Numbered from the stretch's first letter, positions 1 through 7,614 are shown. The stretch is DNA of 64,000 nt from Oscillospiraceae bacterium (GCA_017409405.1 JAFQSU010000046.1:1-64000), one strand, 5' to 3'. Notes: generated from the sequence alone by a model not told the origin. Translations and numbers: made by a program.

Positions 1-220
1 GCTCATCAACCTCAAGTAACACAATCTTATCTTCTCCAGTACTCTTCACCTTCCCTTTCCACTGTCGGTGCTTTCCGAAGCCTTCATTTGAACCAAAACC
101 ATTAAACTCACAAACCCACACATCTTCTACAGTGTATTTTTTCCCATTTAGTTCATACTCAAGTTTGAACGGAAACTCACCATATGTGGGACAGTGGGGA
201 CGTACATTTTTTGTCAACAT
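1..220 (-). CDS. Unrecognised protein, partial; start supplied by transposon end
   Basis: An open frame runs leftward from an ATG at 220-218 and leaves the window at base 1, so only about 73 codons are visible. The first ten or so codons (MLTKNVRPHC) come from the terminal sequence of the neighbouring RAYT element. The host-like part begins near PTYGEFPFKLEYELNG and is rich in charged and aromatic residues, with the stretch VWVCEFNGFGSNEGFG. I do not recognise the family. The original start was probably lost when the element inserted, so this may be a 5'-truncated gene. The Imm40-like gene just upstream on the same strand suggests an immunity-type accessory locus, but that is inference. Confidence 0.5.
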   Translation of the reverse strand, partial: MLTKNVRPHCPTYGEFPFKLEYELNGKKYTVEDVWVCEFNGFGSNEGFGKHRQWKGKVKSTGEDKIVLLEVDE

Positions 221-1031
221 TTATGTATTACCCCCCTTGATATCCCGGTCACTCTTTCCAACTGTCGTATTGAATATTTGTTTTTCAATTCTCTCAATAT
301 TTCATTACGTTTGTTTTTCTCTATTTCGCCTATAAGTTTTGGTTCAATGTTAATTTCTTTTAATATCTTTCTTCGAATTTCATCATCCGAAATCTTCATT
401 CTGTCATCAACTGTAAATACCATTTCATCTTCCTCTTTGTGAAACTCTACAAATTCCTCTTTCGTCAGCATGTCCCAAACAAGGCCTTTATCAGCTAAAC
501 CTTCTTCATCTGTTATATACTCCTTATAGCTTGACCATTCATAGTCTTCTATGCTATTTACATTTTGTGCTTTTATTGGATTTTGATGTATATATCGTAC
601 TACAGACAAAAAATATTCATCTACTTCAATAGGTTTACTTTTATATCTGTTTGCTATCAAAGCTCCACTTCTTTTATATTTAATATTATACCATCGGGCA
701 TATTTCGTCAACAACCGTTTCATTATAAGCGATATATCGCCCATATTGTTTTCTTTTAATAAAATATGGACATGATTGCTCATAAAGCAATATACATATA
801 TCTCATATTTCATTTCTTTTTTGAGTTCGATTAATATATCTCTTAATTTCTCATAATCAGATGCCTCTTCAAATATGTGCTGTCTGTTTACTCCTCTAAA
901 AACAATGTGGTACAATCCATTTTCGCTGATTTCTCGTGCCAATCTTGCCACATTAATCACCTCTTGAATGTATTGTACCACATTTCTTTAAACTATCCAA
1001 CCCAAAGTTGACAATTAATGTACGTCCCCAT
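197..1031. mobile_element. RAYT / IS200-like element with inverted ends
   Basis: The left end starts with GGGGACGTACATTTTTTGTC (from 198) and the right end carries its imperfect reverse complement, GACAATTAATGTACGTCCCC, at 1010-1029. Between them lies a single transposase gene whose stop codon falls inside the left terminal sequence. This is the layout of REP-associated tyrosine transposase units. The ends are imperfect inverted repeats and no target duplication is evident. The element separates the Imm40-like gene from the partial gene at the window edge. Confidence 0.75.
214..951 (-). CDS. REP-associated tyrosine transposase (RAYT, Y1/IS200-like)
   Basis: This is a single-strand DNA transposase of the HUH-Y1 type. 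The HUH motif is visible as NHVHILL and the candidate nucleophile Tyr lies in YFLSVVRYIHQNP. The N-terminus (VARLAREISENGLYHIVFRG) matches the usual start of the family, and the C-terminus looks like a short helix-turn-helix (IRQLERVTGISRGVIHKC). I chose the GTG at 951 because AGAGGTG lies about 8 bases upstream of it; a longer in-frame GTG start at 981 lacks a ribosome site. The length of about 245 residues is normal for the family. The gene looks intact, so the element may be active. Confidence 0.85.
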   Translation of the reverse strand: MARLAREISENGLYHIVFRGVNRQHIFEEASDYEKLRDILIELKKEMKYEIYVYCFMSNHVHILLKENNMGDISLIMKRLLTKYARWYNIKYKRSGALIANRYKSKPIEVDEYFLSVVRYIHQNPIKAQNVNSIEDYEWSSYKEYITDEEGLADKGLVWDMLTKEEFVEFHKEEDEMVFTVDDRMKISDDEIRRKILKEINIEPKLIGEIEKNKRNEILRELKNKYSIRQLERVTGISRGVIHKC

Positions 1032-1093
1032 TGTCATAACATTCGTCCCCATTGTCATAACATTCGTCCCCATTGTCATAACATTGTCATAAG
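1020..1093. repeat. 21-bp tandem repeat at the right end of the RAYT element
   Basis: The unit ATTCGTCCCCATTGTCATAAC occurs in full at 1041-1061 and 1062-1082. It is preceded by a near copy at 1020-1040 (starting GTACGTCCCC) and followed by a partial copy (ATTGTCATAAG) to 1093. The CGTCCCC core is the same as in the element's terminal sequence, so the array appears to have grown from the right end. The array runs up to and slightly into the 3' end of the Imm40-like gene (stop at 1087). Confidence 0.85.
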
Positions 1094-1422
1094 TTAAGGG
1101 CATACCGCTTTTTTTCGGCTACCAAAATATAATAATAACTATCTCCGTTTTTAGTATGATACATATCAAGATATTGAACCGCTTTTGACGCACTTGCCGC
1201 TATTGCCTCAATAACACTTGATTCATGCTCTACTTCATAATACCAATTATCATATGTATAATTCAACATATCATTTAGAACATCTCCTCCTAATATAATG
1301 TATTCACAAGATTTCAAATACTCAATAATTTTTTTAGTCTCTTTGTATTTCCACGCATATTCTCCAGTATATGTTTTTACCGCTGTTTCTTTTAGTTCTG
1401 CCGTTAATATATTATAATACAT
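1087..1422 (-). CDS. Imm40-like immunity protein
   Basis: A 111-residue soluble protein. The segment EYIILGGDVL, followed by YTYDNWYYE and then YYYILVAEKK near the end, resembles the Imm40 family of small immunity proteins that protect against contact-dependent or polymorphic toxins. This is by recollection of the family pattern, not a search. I chose the ATG at 1422, with GAGG about 9 bases upstream, over the GTG at 1428. The stop codon lies inside the 21-bp tandem array, so the last residues (ALNL) may have been altered by the mobile element. No toxin gene is visible in the window; the cognate toxin may be lost or lie further left. Confidence 0.6.
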   Translation of the reverse strand: MYYNILTAELKETAVKTYTGEYAWKYKETKKIIEYLKSCEYIILGGDVLNDMLNYTYDNWYYEVEHESSVIEAIAASASKAVQYLDMYHTKNGDSYYYILVAEKKRYALNL

Positions 1423-1447
1423 ATTCACTATACCTCACTTGGAGACA

Positions 1448-1482
1448 AGGGGACGTACATTTTTTGTCAACATTTATGTATT
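1448..1482. repeat. Second copy of the RAYT left-end sequence (relic)
   Basis: About 34 bases starting GGGGACGTACATTTTTTGTC match the left end of the intact RAYT element at 198-231 almost perfectly. Read on the minus strand, the bases inside it still encode AIHKC-stop, the same ending as the intact transposase (VIHKC-stop). It is therefore most simply the 3' remnant of a second transposase copy. Nothing convincing remains in the next 100 bases up to the M16 gene. Confidence 0.75.
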
Positions 1483-1583
1483 GCTACCCTCCGCCCCCTA
1501 CAATGCCCTTTCGGTCAGCGCGAAATGGTCAACACAACAGAACCGTGTCCTTGTCTTTTGTCGGTATCTTTCCTTGGGAACAT

Positions 1584-2768
1584 TCAGAGATTATACAGGT
1601 TGACAGTTACATTAGAGGGTAAGAGAATGTTTTTCGCGGCAGAACATACATCCTCGTATTTCAGAGAATTGACACGAACCATATATTCCTCATGCGACAC
1701 GATATCGTCGTTAAAAGCAAGGATATACGCAAGCTCGCTTACGGAAAGCTCTCTTTCGGAAAATGAAGCTTTGGCACACTCAAAGGCATATTTGTCAAGC
1801 TTCGTTTTTTGCTCTGAGAAAATTTTTTGAAGTTCTTCTTTGAGAACATCGGAATCATTCTTGCAGACCTCAAAAATAAAATACATAATACCGCCAAAAT
1901 TATAGAACTCACAGCCGCTTTCTATCTCGGCAAGTATTCCAAGCTCTTCACGCAGTCGCATGGAAAAGGGAGAGAGAAGTCCTTGCCCTAATGTGCAGTG
2001 AAGTAATTCCGCCGAGAGACGTGACACCGTTTCTGTGTCAACGTCAAAGGATATGGCGATGATACTGCGGTCAGAGTCTTCCTCATAGTCGTGAAAGTCT
2101 TTTTTGGTACGACTCAGAAAACGTGATGGTGTTATTTCGTGGAGACAATTCTTTGTTGCTGAGAGGATGTTAGAGAAAACAGCTTCAACGAGTTGCACAT
2201 CCTCCGAAGTGATATTACCTGTGACTATAAGCTCTGCATTGCAGGGGTTAAATAAAAGAGCTTTTTGATTTAAGATTTCTGCTTTTGTAAAACTCAGCAT
2301 TTTGTGTTGGGTTCCAAGAATGCATTCTCCTGCTCGGGATTTGCAGAAAAAGTCATAAAACAATTGCTTGGCTGTTATGTCGCCCGAATTTTCGAGTTGG
2401 CGTAGGACAACCTGTTTTTCTCTTCGTATATCCTCATAAGTCCATCCGTTTTCGTCAAACATCCCACGCAGAATGTTAACGGTCTCAGAAAGGTGTTTCT
2501 TTAGCACAGTGATTTCGAATATAACGCAGTCTCGGTAAGTTGCACCGCGCAAATACCCTCCGCACCGCTCGATTTTGTAATAAAATTCACGTTGCGTCAT
2601 GTTACGGCTTCTGCGAAAGCAGAGATGTTCCACAAGATGCGTTATGCCCTTATTTGATGCAGACTCCCAAGCCGCACCGCCGGAGAGCTTCAGAAGCAGA
2701 CAAACACTGTCTGAGTTTTTTGTATCGCATATTCTCAGAGTAATTCCGTTTCCTAAAATTTTCCTCAT
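1584..2768 (-). CDS. M16 (insulinase/MPP-like) zinc peptidase homologue
   Basis: About 394 residues, the size of a single-chain M16B peptidase. The zinc and catalytic motif HxxEH is present as HLVEH near residue 50 of the chosen start, inside the usual context GITHLVEHLCF. The third zinc ligand of the family (Glu about 76 residues after the second His, in the VVxEEI segment) appears as Gln here (VVLRQLE), so full activity is uncertain. I chose the ATG at 2768 (MRKILGNG) because GGAGGA lies 7 bases upstream; the longer frame to 2819 has no such site. The sequence shows no signal peptide, so a cytoplasmic protein is expected. It follows the uncertain ORF at 2783-3478 by 14 bases and may be cotranscribed with it. 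Confidence 0.85.
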   Translation of the reverse strand: MRKILGNGITLRICDTKNSDSVCLLLKLSGGAAWESASNKGITHLVEHLCFRRSRNMTQREFYYKIERCGGYLRGATYRDCVIFEITVLKKHLSETVNILRGMFDENGWTYEDIRREKQVVLRQLENSGDITAKQLFYDFFCKSRAGECILGTQHKMLSFTKAEILNQKALLFNPCNAELIVTGNITSEDVQLVEAVFSNILSATKNCLHEITPSRFLSRTKKDFHDYEEDSDRSIIAISFDVDTETVSRLSAELLHCTLGQGLLSPFSMRLREELGILAEIESGCEFYNFGGIMYFIFEVCKNDSDVLKEELQKIFSEQKTKLDKYAFECAKASFSERELSVSELAYILAFNDDIVSHEEYMVRVNSLKYEDVCSAAKNILLPSNVTVNLYNL

Positions 2769-2782
2769 AGACTTTCCTCCAT

Positions 2783-3478
2783 TCATGGTGTTAAGATGTT
2801 GCCCGGAAGAGTCCACCAAAGTGCAGGAATTACAGAGGGTAATAAGCGAACGCCTCTGTAAACAAGATATCCGCTACCGGTAGCAAGCATCAAGGCAATA
2901 GCAGCTTCTAATTCATCTATATCAGATCTTCTGATATTCCCTCGCGCCCGACCGCCTGTTCCCTTCGCTACACGGCTGTGTTCTTCGGATTCGGGGTGCC
3001 CGACATTTCGCTCACGGATCCCTAAAGGTTGCCTGTTTTCACTGCCTTTTCTTTTGTTTGGATTTCTTGTGAAATTTGGTTTCTCTTTTTTTGAATACAA
3101 GATGTTATTGGATTTCGTATCTTCCTCTGCCTGCCTTCTTGCTGCATACTGGCTACGGATACGGGAATCGTATTCGTCACGACTTTCACCCGTGCGTGTG
3201 TTTTGGTTTGAAGCGTAATTGACCTTCTGCGGAGAAAGGTCAGCATTTTTACCGTTCCACGGGTTAGGCTTCTTATCTTTTTGAGATTCTTCGACTTCGC
3301 TCAGAATGACATACGGGGAAGGCTTCGTCACTGTGCTTCTCAGCCAATCGCCGGGCTTGTAGGGGGTCTGCATGTTCTGGCGGATTGTTTGCAAGTACGC
3401 ACTTGTGGGCGTTTCCTCTTTGGGGCGGTCTGCGACCGAATAGAAGCCCTCTAAAAACAGGTCTTTTTTTCGTCTCAC
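2783..3478 (-). CDS. Uncharacterised ORF with in-frame dispersed repeat
   Basis: A 231-codon frame beginning with GTG and no clear ribosome site, so start and reality are uncertain. The N-terminal three quarters is polar, low in hydrophobic residues and rich in Asn, Arg, Lys and Glu. Within it, the stretch YVILSEVEESQ is the translation of a dispersed intergenic repeat (see 3283-3311). The C-terminal 45 residues (from about LEAAIALMLATGSGYLVYRG to WWTLPGNILTP) are hydrophobic and look like a membrane or linker segment. The WWTLP ending vaguely recalls linker segments of polymorphic toxins, but I cannot support that. The frame ends 14 bases before the M16 gene. It may be a decayed gene. Confidence 0.4.
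   Translation of the reverse strand: MRRKKDLFLEGFYSVADRPKEETPTSAYLQTIRQNMQTPYKPGDWLRSTVTKPSPYVILSEVEESQKDKKPNPWNGKNADLSPQKVNYASNQNTRTGESRDEYDSRIRSQYAARRQAEEDTKSNNILYSKKEKPNFTRNPNKRKGSENRQPLGIRERNVGHPESEEHSRVAKGTGGRARGNIRRSDIDELEAAIALMLATGSGYLVYRGVRLLPSVIPALWWTLPGNILTP
3283..3311. repeat. Dispersed repeat GAGATTCTTCGACTTCGCTC...
   Basis: The 29 bases ending in AGAATGACA recur at 5027-5066 in a version with a 12-base insertion in the middle (GCGCCTGCGGCT). On the minus strand the sequence reads VILSEVEES in the frame of the ORF at 2783-3478. Short repeats of this kind are common between genes in gut Clostridia. Confidence 0.7.
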
Positions 3479-3585
3479 TTGCCGTATGGCTTTTCGGGGG
3501 GTGGAGGGGTGAAATTTTATGATTTTTTGCCGTTTTGTTTTGAAAGACGCAAAAAATAATGGTCGAAACAGTCTATTTAAGCTTT

Positions 3586-4866
3586 TTATAGGTAATTTCC
3601 GAGGTCGCTCGGAAGATATACTTTCGCCTTTCCGCTTATGTCGATGCTCGTGTTTTTGTAAACCACGGAAGCTCCGTACTCTTTACCGTCAGCTGTAATT
3701 GAAAGCTTAGTGTCAAGCGTAATCTGTGCCGGATTTGACGCACGCTCGAGCAAGGTCATTTTCATGTCAAGGATTTTAGAATCAGCAGAAGTCTTTTTAA
3801 ACATAAATTCTGCATACTCGGCTGTATAGGTAGCTGTTCCGCCGGTGGAGGACTTCTTTTCAATGGACGAAAACGCACATATCGGGTCAAGCTTTTCGGC
3901 AAACGAAACAACTCCGCAGGCTTTGAGCGCATCAGCAAACGGAGCCTCATTTTTTGACTTTTCTCCGTTTACATCCGAATATATACAGCCGTCGCTGTAG
4001 TAGTATTTTACCGCAACGGTCTTACTCATATCGGGAGCCTCGCTTGAGGTTATCTCACCGACATATGAAGCCTTGCTCATATCGGGGTTTTCAGTATTAC
4101 GCTCTGCAGCATATTCGAAATTCTGCACAGATGTCATATACTTTTCTCCCGAAATGGTGAACTCGGAGGTCATCTCCGTATTCATCGAAAGCTTTTCGGC
4201 TTTTGCAAGCTTTGACATGTTTTTTGCCATGTCACGGTATGCCGAAAAGTGTTCGTCAAGCCCCTTTGCATCTGCAACAGCGCCGCTTTTTACAAGCGTT
4301 GTGAGAAGGTCTGCACCGCCGGACTTCACCGTAGTTGCAAGTGCGGTATAGCTCATTGCCGCCACATGGTCGCGCAAAAATTCAGTCTCGTTGCAGTTGA
4401 GCTCATCTACAACGCCTTTTTCTCTTGCAAATTCAAGAGCTTCACTGTATGTAAAATCTCCGCCGTCAGAATCGGAATAACCGAGTGCGCGGAGCAAAAA
4501 CGTTGCGTACTGCCCTGCGGTGCATTTCTCGGAATATCCGAAGGTTGTCGTGCCCGTACCCTTTGTGAGTTTTTTATCGTGCAGATACTGAACATACGGC
4601 TTCGCCCAGTCTGCAACATCCGTATACGGTGCGGAATAAGCAAGGGAGCTTGCCTCCTCCTCTGCGCCGAGCAGACGGACGAGCATAACTGCCGCCTCAG
4701 CACGTGTGGGAGCGCGGTCGAGCTCATATCCGTTCTGCGTACCGCGGAAAAGCCCCATATCCTTCATTGCATCGGCGCAATGAGTAAAGTCTGCCGCATA
4801 TGCACATGTCAGAAAAACTGTGCAGACAAGTGCGGTAAGTAAAAACCTTTTCAAAAAAATTTTCAT
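3586..4866 (-). CDS. Secreted SLH-domain protein
   Basis: A 426-residue exported protein. Residues 1-24 form a signal peptide (basic MKIFLKR start, hydrophobic core, cleavage near AYA-AD). Two S-layer-homology-like segments follow: roughly 30-90 (APTRAEAAVMLVRLLGAE, then YTDVADWAKPYVQYLHDKKL) and 95-140 (TFGYSEKCTAGQYATFLLRALGY). Such segments bind secondary cell-wall polymers. The remainder (about 200-426) has no family I recognise and is predicted to be surface-exposed, with many Lys, Ser and Thr residues. The ATG follows AGGAGG closely. A strong TTGCAA/TATAAT promoter lies just upstream and the gene appears to be monocistronic. Confidence 0.85.
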   Translation of the reverse strand: MKIFLKRFLLTALVCTVFLTCAYAADFTHCADAMKDMGLFRGTQNGYELDRAPTRAEAAVMLVRLLGAEEEASSLAYSAPYTDVADWAKPYVQYLHDKKLTKGTGTTTFGYSEKCTAGQYATFLLRALGYSDSDGGDFTYSEALEFAREKGVVDELNCNETEFLRDHVAAMSYTALATTVKSGGADLLTTLVKSGAVADAKGLDEHFSAYRDMAKNMSKLAKAEKLSMNTEMTSEFTISGEKYMTSVQNFEYAAERNTENPDMSKASYVGEITSSEAPDMSKTVAVKYYYSDGCIYSDVNGEKSKNEAPFADALKACGVVSFAEKLDPICAFSSIEKKSSTGGTATYTAEYAEFMFKKTSADSKILDMKMTLLERASNPAQITLDTKLSITADGKEYGASVVYKNTSIDISGKAKVYLPSDLGNYL

Positions 4867-4892
4867 CCTGTTTCCTCCTTTTAGCTATGCTA

Positions 4893-4921
4893 ATTATAAC
4901 AGTACTATGGAAAACTTGCAA
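4893..4921 (-). promoter_or_regulatory. Promoter of the SLH-domain gene
   Basis: On the minus strand, TTGCAA (4921-4916), a 17-base spacer and a perfect TATAAT (4898-4893) lie about 27 bases before the start codon. Confidence 0.75.
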
Positions 4922-4924
4922 CAA

Positions 4925-5098
4925 AAAATATCCTTCTGAGCGACGGCGAAGGATCTCCTACGGGTGAGTGGCAGAAAATCCCTCAGACGGCTTCGCCGCC
5001 AGCTCCCTTTAGGCAAGGGAGCCTTTGAGATTCTTCGACTGCGCCTGCGGCTCCGCTCAGAATGACAAAAGGGGCGGATGCTAACATCCGCCCTACAA
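4925..5098. repeat. Cluster of dispersed intergenic repeats
   Basis: This gene-free stretch is a mosaic of short repeats. CCTCAGACGGCTTCGCCGCC and GCTCCCTTTAGGCAAGGGAGCC form hairpins at 4981-5021. The GAGATTCTTCGACT...AGAATGACA repeat is at 5027-5066. A palindromic unit GGCGGATGCTAACATCCGCC is at 5073-5092. Related versions of the last unit and of the GCTCCCTT hairpin occur at 33928-34010. They resemble the mobile-like palindromes scattered in Ruminococcaceae genomes. No gene is visible here. Confidence 0.75.
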
Positions 5099-5111
5099 TA
5101 TGCAATACATT

Positions 5112-5891
5112 CTATGCTTCTATATTACCCAGAAATGCACGGAGCTTTTCATTCGTGCCGTCAAACACCTCATCGGGGGTGCCGTCTGCCTCAATAAGTC
5201 CGTCTGCCATGAAAATAATACGATCCGAAACGTCACGCGCAAACTTCATTTCATGCGTGACAATGACCATGGTCATGTCCATGTCTGCAAGCTCGCGGAT
5301 TACGCGCAGAACCTCAAGCGTGAGCTGTGGGTCAAGTGCGCTCGTCGGCTCGTCAAAGAACAGAACCTTCGGAGAAAGGGCAAGCGCACGGGCAATGGCA
5401 ACACGCTGCTGCTGACCGCCCGAAAGCTCACACGGGTAATTTCCAACCTTATCCGAAAGCCCGACACGGTCAAGAAGAGACAGTGCGTGCTCGCGGATTT
5501 CTTCGGTAATCTGCTTTTTATTGCGCTTCCAGTCGTCACGCTCTTTTGCAAGAAGCTTTGGCGCAAGCATGACATTTTCAAGCGCAGAGTATTGCGGAAA
5601 CAGGTTATATGACTGGAAAACAAGACCGCAGGCAAGCTGCCATTTGCGCTGTTCTTCCTTTGATTTTCCGAAGTTGCTTACAGAGTCATATACGGTGTCT
5701 CCGTCAATCACAATCTTGCCTTTTGTCGGAACCTCAAGCGCATTTATGCAACGCAGGAGCGTGGTTTTTCCGCTGCCGGAGGAGCCGATGACAGAGAGAA
5801 CCTCACCCTTTTCCATAGAAAAGTCGATTCCGCGCAGAACCTCGGTCTTGCCGAAGCTTTTATAGAGATTATTAACTTCTAATATAGCCAT
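5112..5891 (-). CDS. Polar amino-acid ABC transporter, ATP-binding subunit
   Basis: A 259-residue ATPase of the GlnQ/ArtP family that powers uptake of a polar amino acid. Walker A is GSSGSGKTT (about residue 36), the Q-loop is VFQSYNLFP, the ABC signature is LSGGQQQRVAIARAL, Walker B with the catalytic Glu is VLFFDEPTSALDP, and the switch His is in IVTHEM. It is a peripheral cytoplasmic protein paired with the permease encoded 3 bases upstream. It is the last gene of a three-gene operon (binding protein, permease, ATPase). The substrate cannot be fixed from sequence; glutamine, cystine or arginine are all possible. Confidence 0.95.
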   Translation of the reverse strand: MAILEVNNLYKSFGKTEVLRGIDFSMEKGEVLSVIGSSGSGKTTLLRCINALEVPTKGKIVIDGDTVYDSVSNFGKSKEEQRKWQLACGLVFQSYNLFPQYSALENVMLAPKLLAKERDDWKRNKKQITEEIREHALSLLDRVGLSDKVGNYPCELSGGQQQRVAIARALALSPKVLFFDEPTSALDPQLTLEVLRVIRELADMDMTMVIVTHEMKFARDVSDRIIFMADGLIEADGTPDEVFDGTNEKLRAFLGNIEA

Positions 5892-5894
5892 GGC

Positions 5895-6602
5895 TCAACC
5901 TCTGTAATAGTTTAGTTTCTTCTCTATGTAGCCGAAGAGAAGTGTGAGTATGCCGTTAAAGGCAAGGAAATAAAGTGCAGTTGAAAACAGCGGATAGATA
6001 AGTCCCTGCTTCGTGAATCTTTCAGCGCACATGATTATTTCCGTAACCGCTACAACACGCGCAAGGGAAGTGTCTTTTACAAGCGTGATTATTTCGTTTC
6101 CCATCGGAGGGATTATGCGCTTTATAACCTGCGGCATAACGACCTTGAAGAAGGTCTGCGACTTCGTCATGCCAAGCACCTGACAGGCTTCGTACTGGCC
6201 CTTGGGAATAGCCTCGATGCCGCCGCGGTAGATTTCGGAAAAATATGCGGCATAGTTTATTGCAAACGCAATAAGAACAGCCGTCATACGCGAGCGCATG
6301 GGAATATCCCACAAAAGACCCGGGGCATACAATACGACAAAAATTTGGAGCATCAGGGGCGTACCCCTGATGATCCAAACAAATGTACGTGTCAACCAGC
6401 GTATGGGCGCAAATTTTGAAATTCCGCGCAAAAGCTTGTTTTTGCTCCGCTCTAAAAACTTAAGCGGTCGCCATTTTGACATTGAGCCAAACGCCACTAT
6501 AAGACCGAGCGGAATTGCCGCAAGCAAGGTCACGGCAAATATTATAGAGTTGTCACCAAAGCCCTCTGTCAGAGAGCGGACAACAACCTCGAAAGTTGAC
6601 AT
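5895..6602 (-). CDS. Polar amino-acid ABC transporter, permease
   Basis: A 235-residue inner-membrane permease of the HisM/GlnP family with about five membrane segments. The EAA loop that docks on the ATPase is visible as EACQVLGMTKSQTFFKVVMP. The segment TFVWIIRGTPLMLQIFVV, with its RGTP motif, is also typical of the family. It lies 20 bases after the binding-protein gene and 3 bases before the ATPase gene. Since only one permease is encoded, it probably works as a homodimer. Confidence 0.93.
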   Translation of the reverse strand: MSTFEVVVRSLTEGFGDNSIIFAVTLLAAIPLGLIVAFGSMSKWRPLKFLERSKNKLLRGISKFAPIRWLTRTFVWIIRGTPLMLQIFVVLYAPGLLWDIPMRSRMTAVLIAFAINYAAYFSEIYRGGIEAIPKGQYEACQVLGMTKSQTFFKVVMPQVIKRIIPPMGNEIITLVKDTSLARVVAVTEIIMCAERFTKQGLIYPLFSTALYFLAFNGILTLLFGYIEKKLNYYRG

Positions 6603-6622
6603 AGGTAAAAATCCGCCTTTAA

Positions 6623-7468
6623 TTATTCCTTGATAAGAAGGTTCTGGAGCTTATACTTTGTTGCGATAGCATCAAGGGTGCCGTCTGCAATGAGCTCGTC
6701 GATTGTGTTGTTTACAACAGTTGCCATATCACTGCCCTTACGGAAAGCAATACCGTACTGCTCGGGAGCGAATTCACGTGCTTCAACGGCAACGAGGTTT
6801 TCAAAGTCTGTGCCGGCACCGATGGAGCCGATAGAAGTTACATAGTCAACGATTGCGATATCGCTTGTTCCTGCTGCAACGTCCATAAGAGCCTTTGCCA
6901 TTGAGTCAACCGGAGTAAAGGCTGCATCCTTGAAGAATTCATCGCCTGTTGCAAGCTCTTCACCTGCAGAACCTGCTTCTGCAACAACGGAGGCACCGAT
7001 AACGCCCTCTGTGTACTTTTCAAGGTTTTCGCTCTTTACAACCATAACCTGACGGTTCTGCATGTACGGATCTGAAATTTCCATATTAGCCTTGCGCTCG
7101 TCGGTGATTGTCATACCGTTCCAGATACAGTCGATATTCTTTGCGTTGAGCTCGATTTCCTTGGAATCCCAGTTGATTTCAACAAATTCAGGCTCGATAC
7201 CGATTTTTTCACAAACTGCCTCTGCAAACTCTGTCTCAAAACCGATGAGCTCGTTTGTAGCGTTGTCATAGTAGTTCATCGGAGCAAAGAGAGTCATACC
7301 GATAATCATTTTGCCGTTGCCTGTGATGTAGTCTGCATCGCTTGTTGCCGTTGCATCTCCGCCGTCGGAGAAAACATCACTGTCGTCAATGTTGGGCTCG
7401 CTCTGGCAGCCTGCAAACAGGACTGTGAGCATAAGTGCTGCGAGGATAAGTGCTAAGATTCTTTTCAT
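6623..7468 (-). CDS. Polar amino-acid ABC transporter, substrate-binding lipoprotein
   Basis: A 281-residue solute-binding protein of family 3. The N-terminus is a lipoprotein signal with lipobox LFAGC (Cys about 20), followed by an acidic linker and then the two-lobe binding fold (TGNGKMIIGMTLFAPMNYYD, LIGFETEFAEAVCEKIG, DCIWNGMTITDERK). The last motif contains the conserved Thr/Arg region that holds the amino-acid carboxylate. It is anchored outside the membrane. It is the first gene of the operon, with AGGAGG upstream of the ATG, and sits behind a strong promoter overlapped by an inverted repeat. Confidence 0.93.
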   Translation of the reverse strand: MKRILALILAALMLTVLFAGCQSEPNIDDSDVFSDGGDATATSDADYITGNGKMIIGMTLFAPMNYYDNATNELIGFETEFAEAVCEKIGIEPEFVEINWDSKEIELNAKNIDCIWNGMTITDERKANMEISDPYMQNRQVMVVKSENLEKYTEGVIGASVVAEAGSAGEELATGDEFFKDAAFTPVDSMAKALMDVAAGTSDIAIVDYVTSIGSIGAGTDFENLVAVEAREFAPEQYGIAFRKGSDMATVVNNTIDELIADGTLDAIATKYKLQNLLIKE

Positions 7469-7499
7469 AATTGATTGCCTCCTAAAATAGTGTAAGCAT

Positions 7500-7531
7500 A
7501 GTATACCACAACACTTTACCGTTGTAAAGTG
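7500..7531 (-). promoter_or_regulatory. Promoter and operator of the amino-acid ABC operon
   Basis: On the minus strand, TTTACA (7528-7523), 17 bases and TATACT (7505-7500) form a good promoter. A perfect inverted repeat CACTTTAC-4-GTAAAGTG (7512-7531) covers the -35 box, which is the usual place for a repressor. The regulator is not identified. Confidence 0.7.
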
Positions 7532-7574
7532 GAAAATCGAAAAAGTTTAAAAATTTTTGGCTAAAGTATGCAAC

Positions 7575-7605
7575 ACTCCCCTTGCTGCAATGCAACAAGG
7601 GGAGT
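7575..7605 (-). terminator. Terminator of the hydrogenase operon
   Basis: ACTCCCCTTG (7575-7584) pairs perfectly with CAAGGGGAGT (7596-7605), 10 bases after the last hydrogenase gene. The U-run is weak. It separates the hydrogenase operon from the amino-acid transporter promoter. Confidence 0.65.
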
Positions 7606-7614
7606 TAATAATTA

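Noticed and set aside
1020-1093. Tandem repeat considered as a CRISPR array
   Set aside because: Units of 21 bases directly abut with no unique spacers, and no cas genes are near; it is an expansion of the transposon end.
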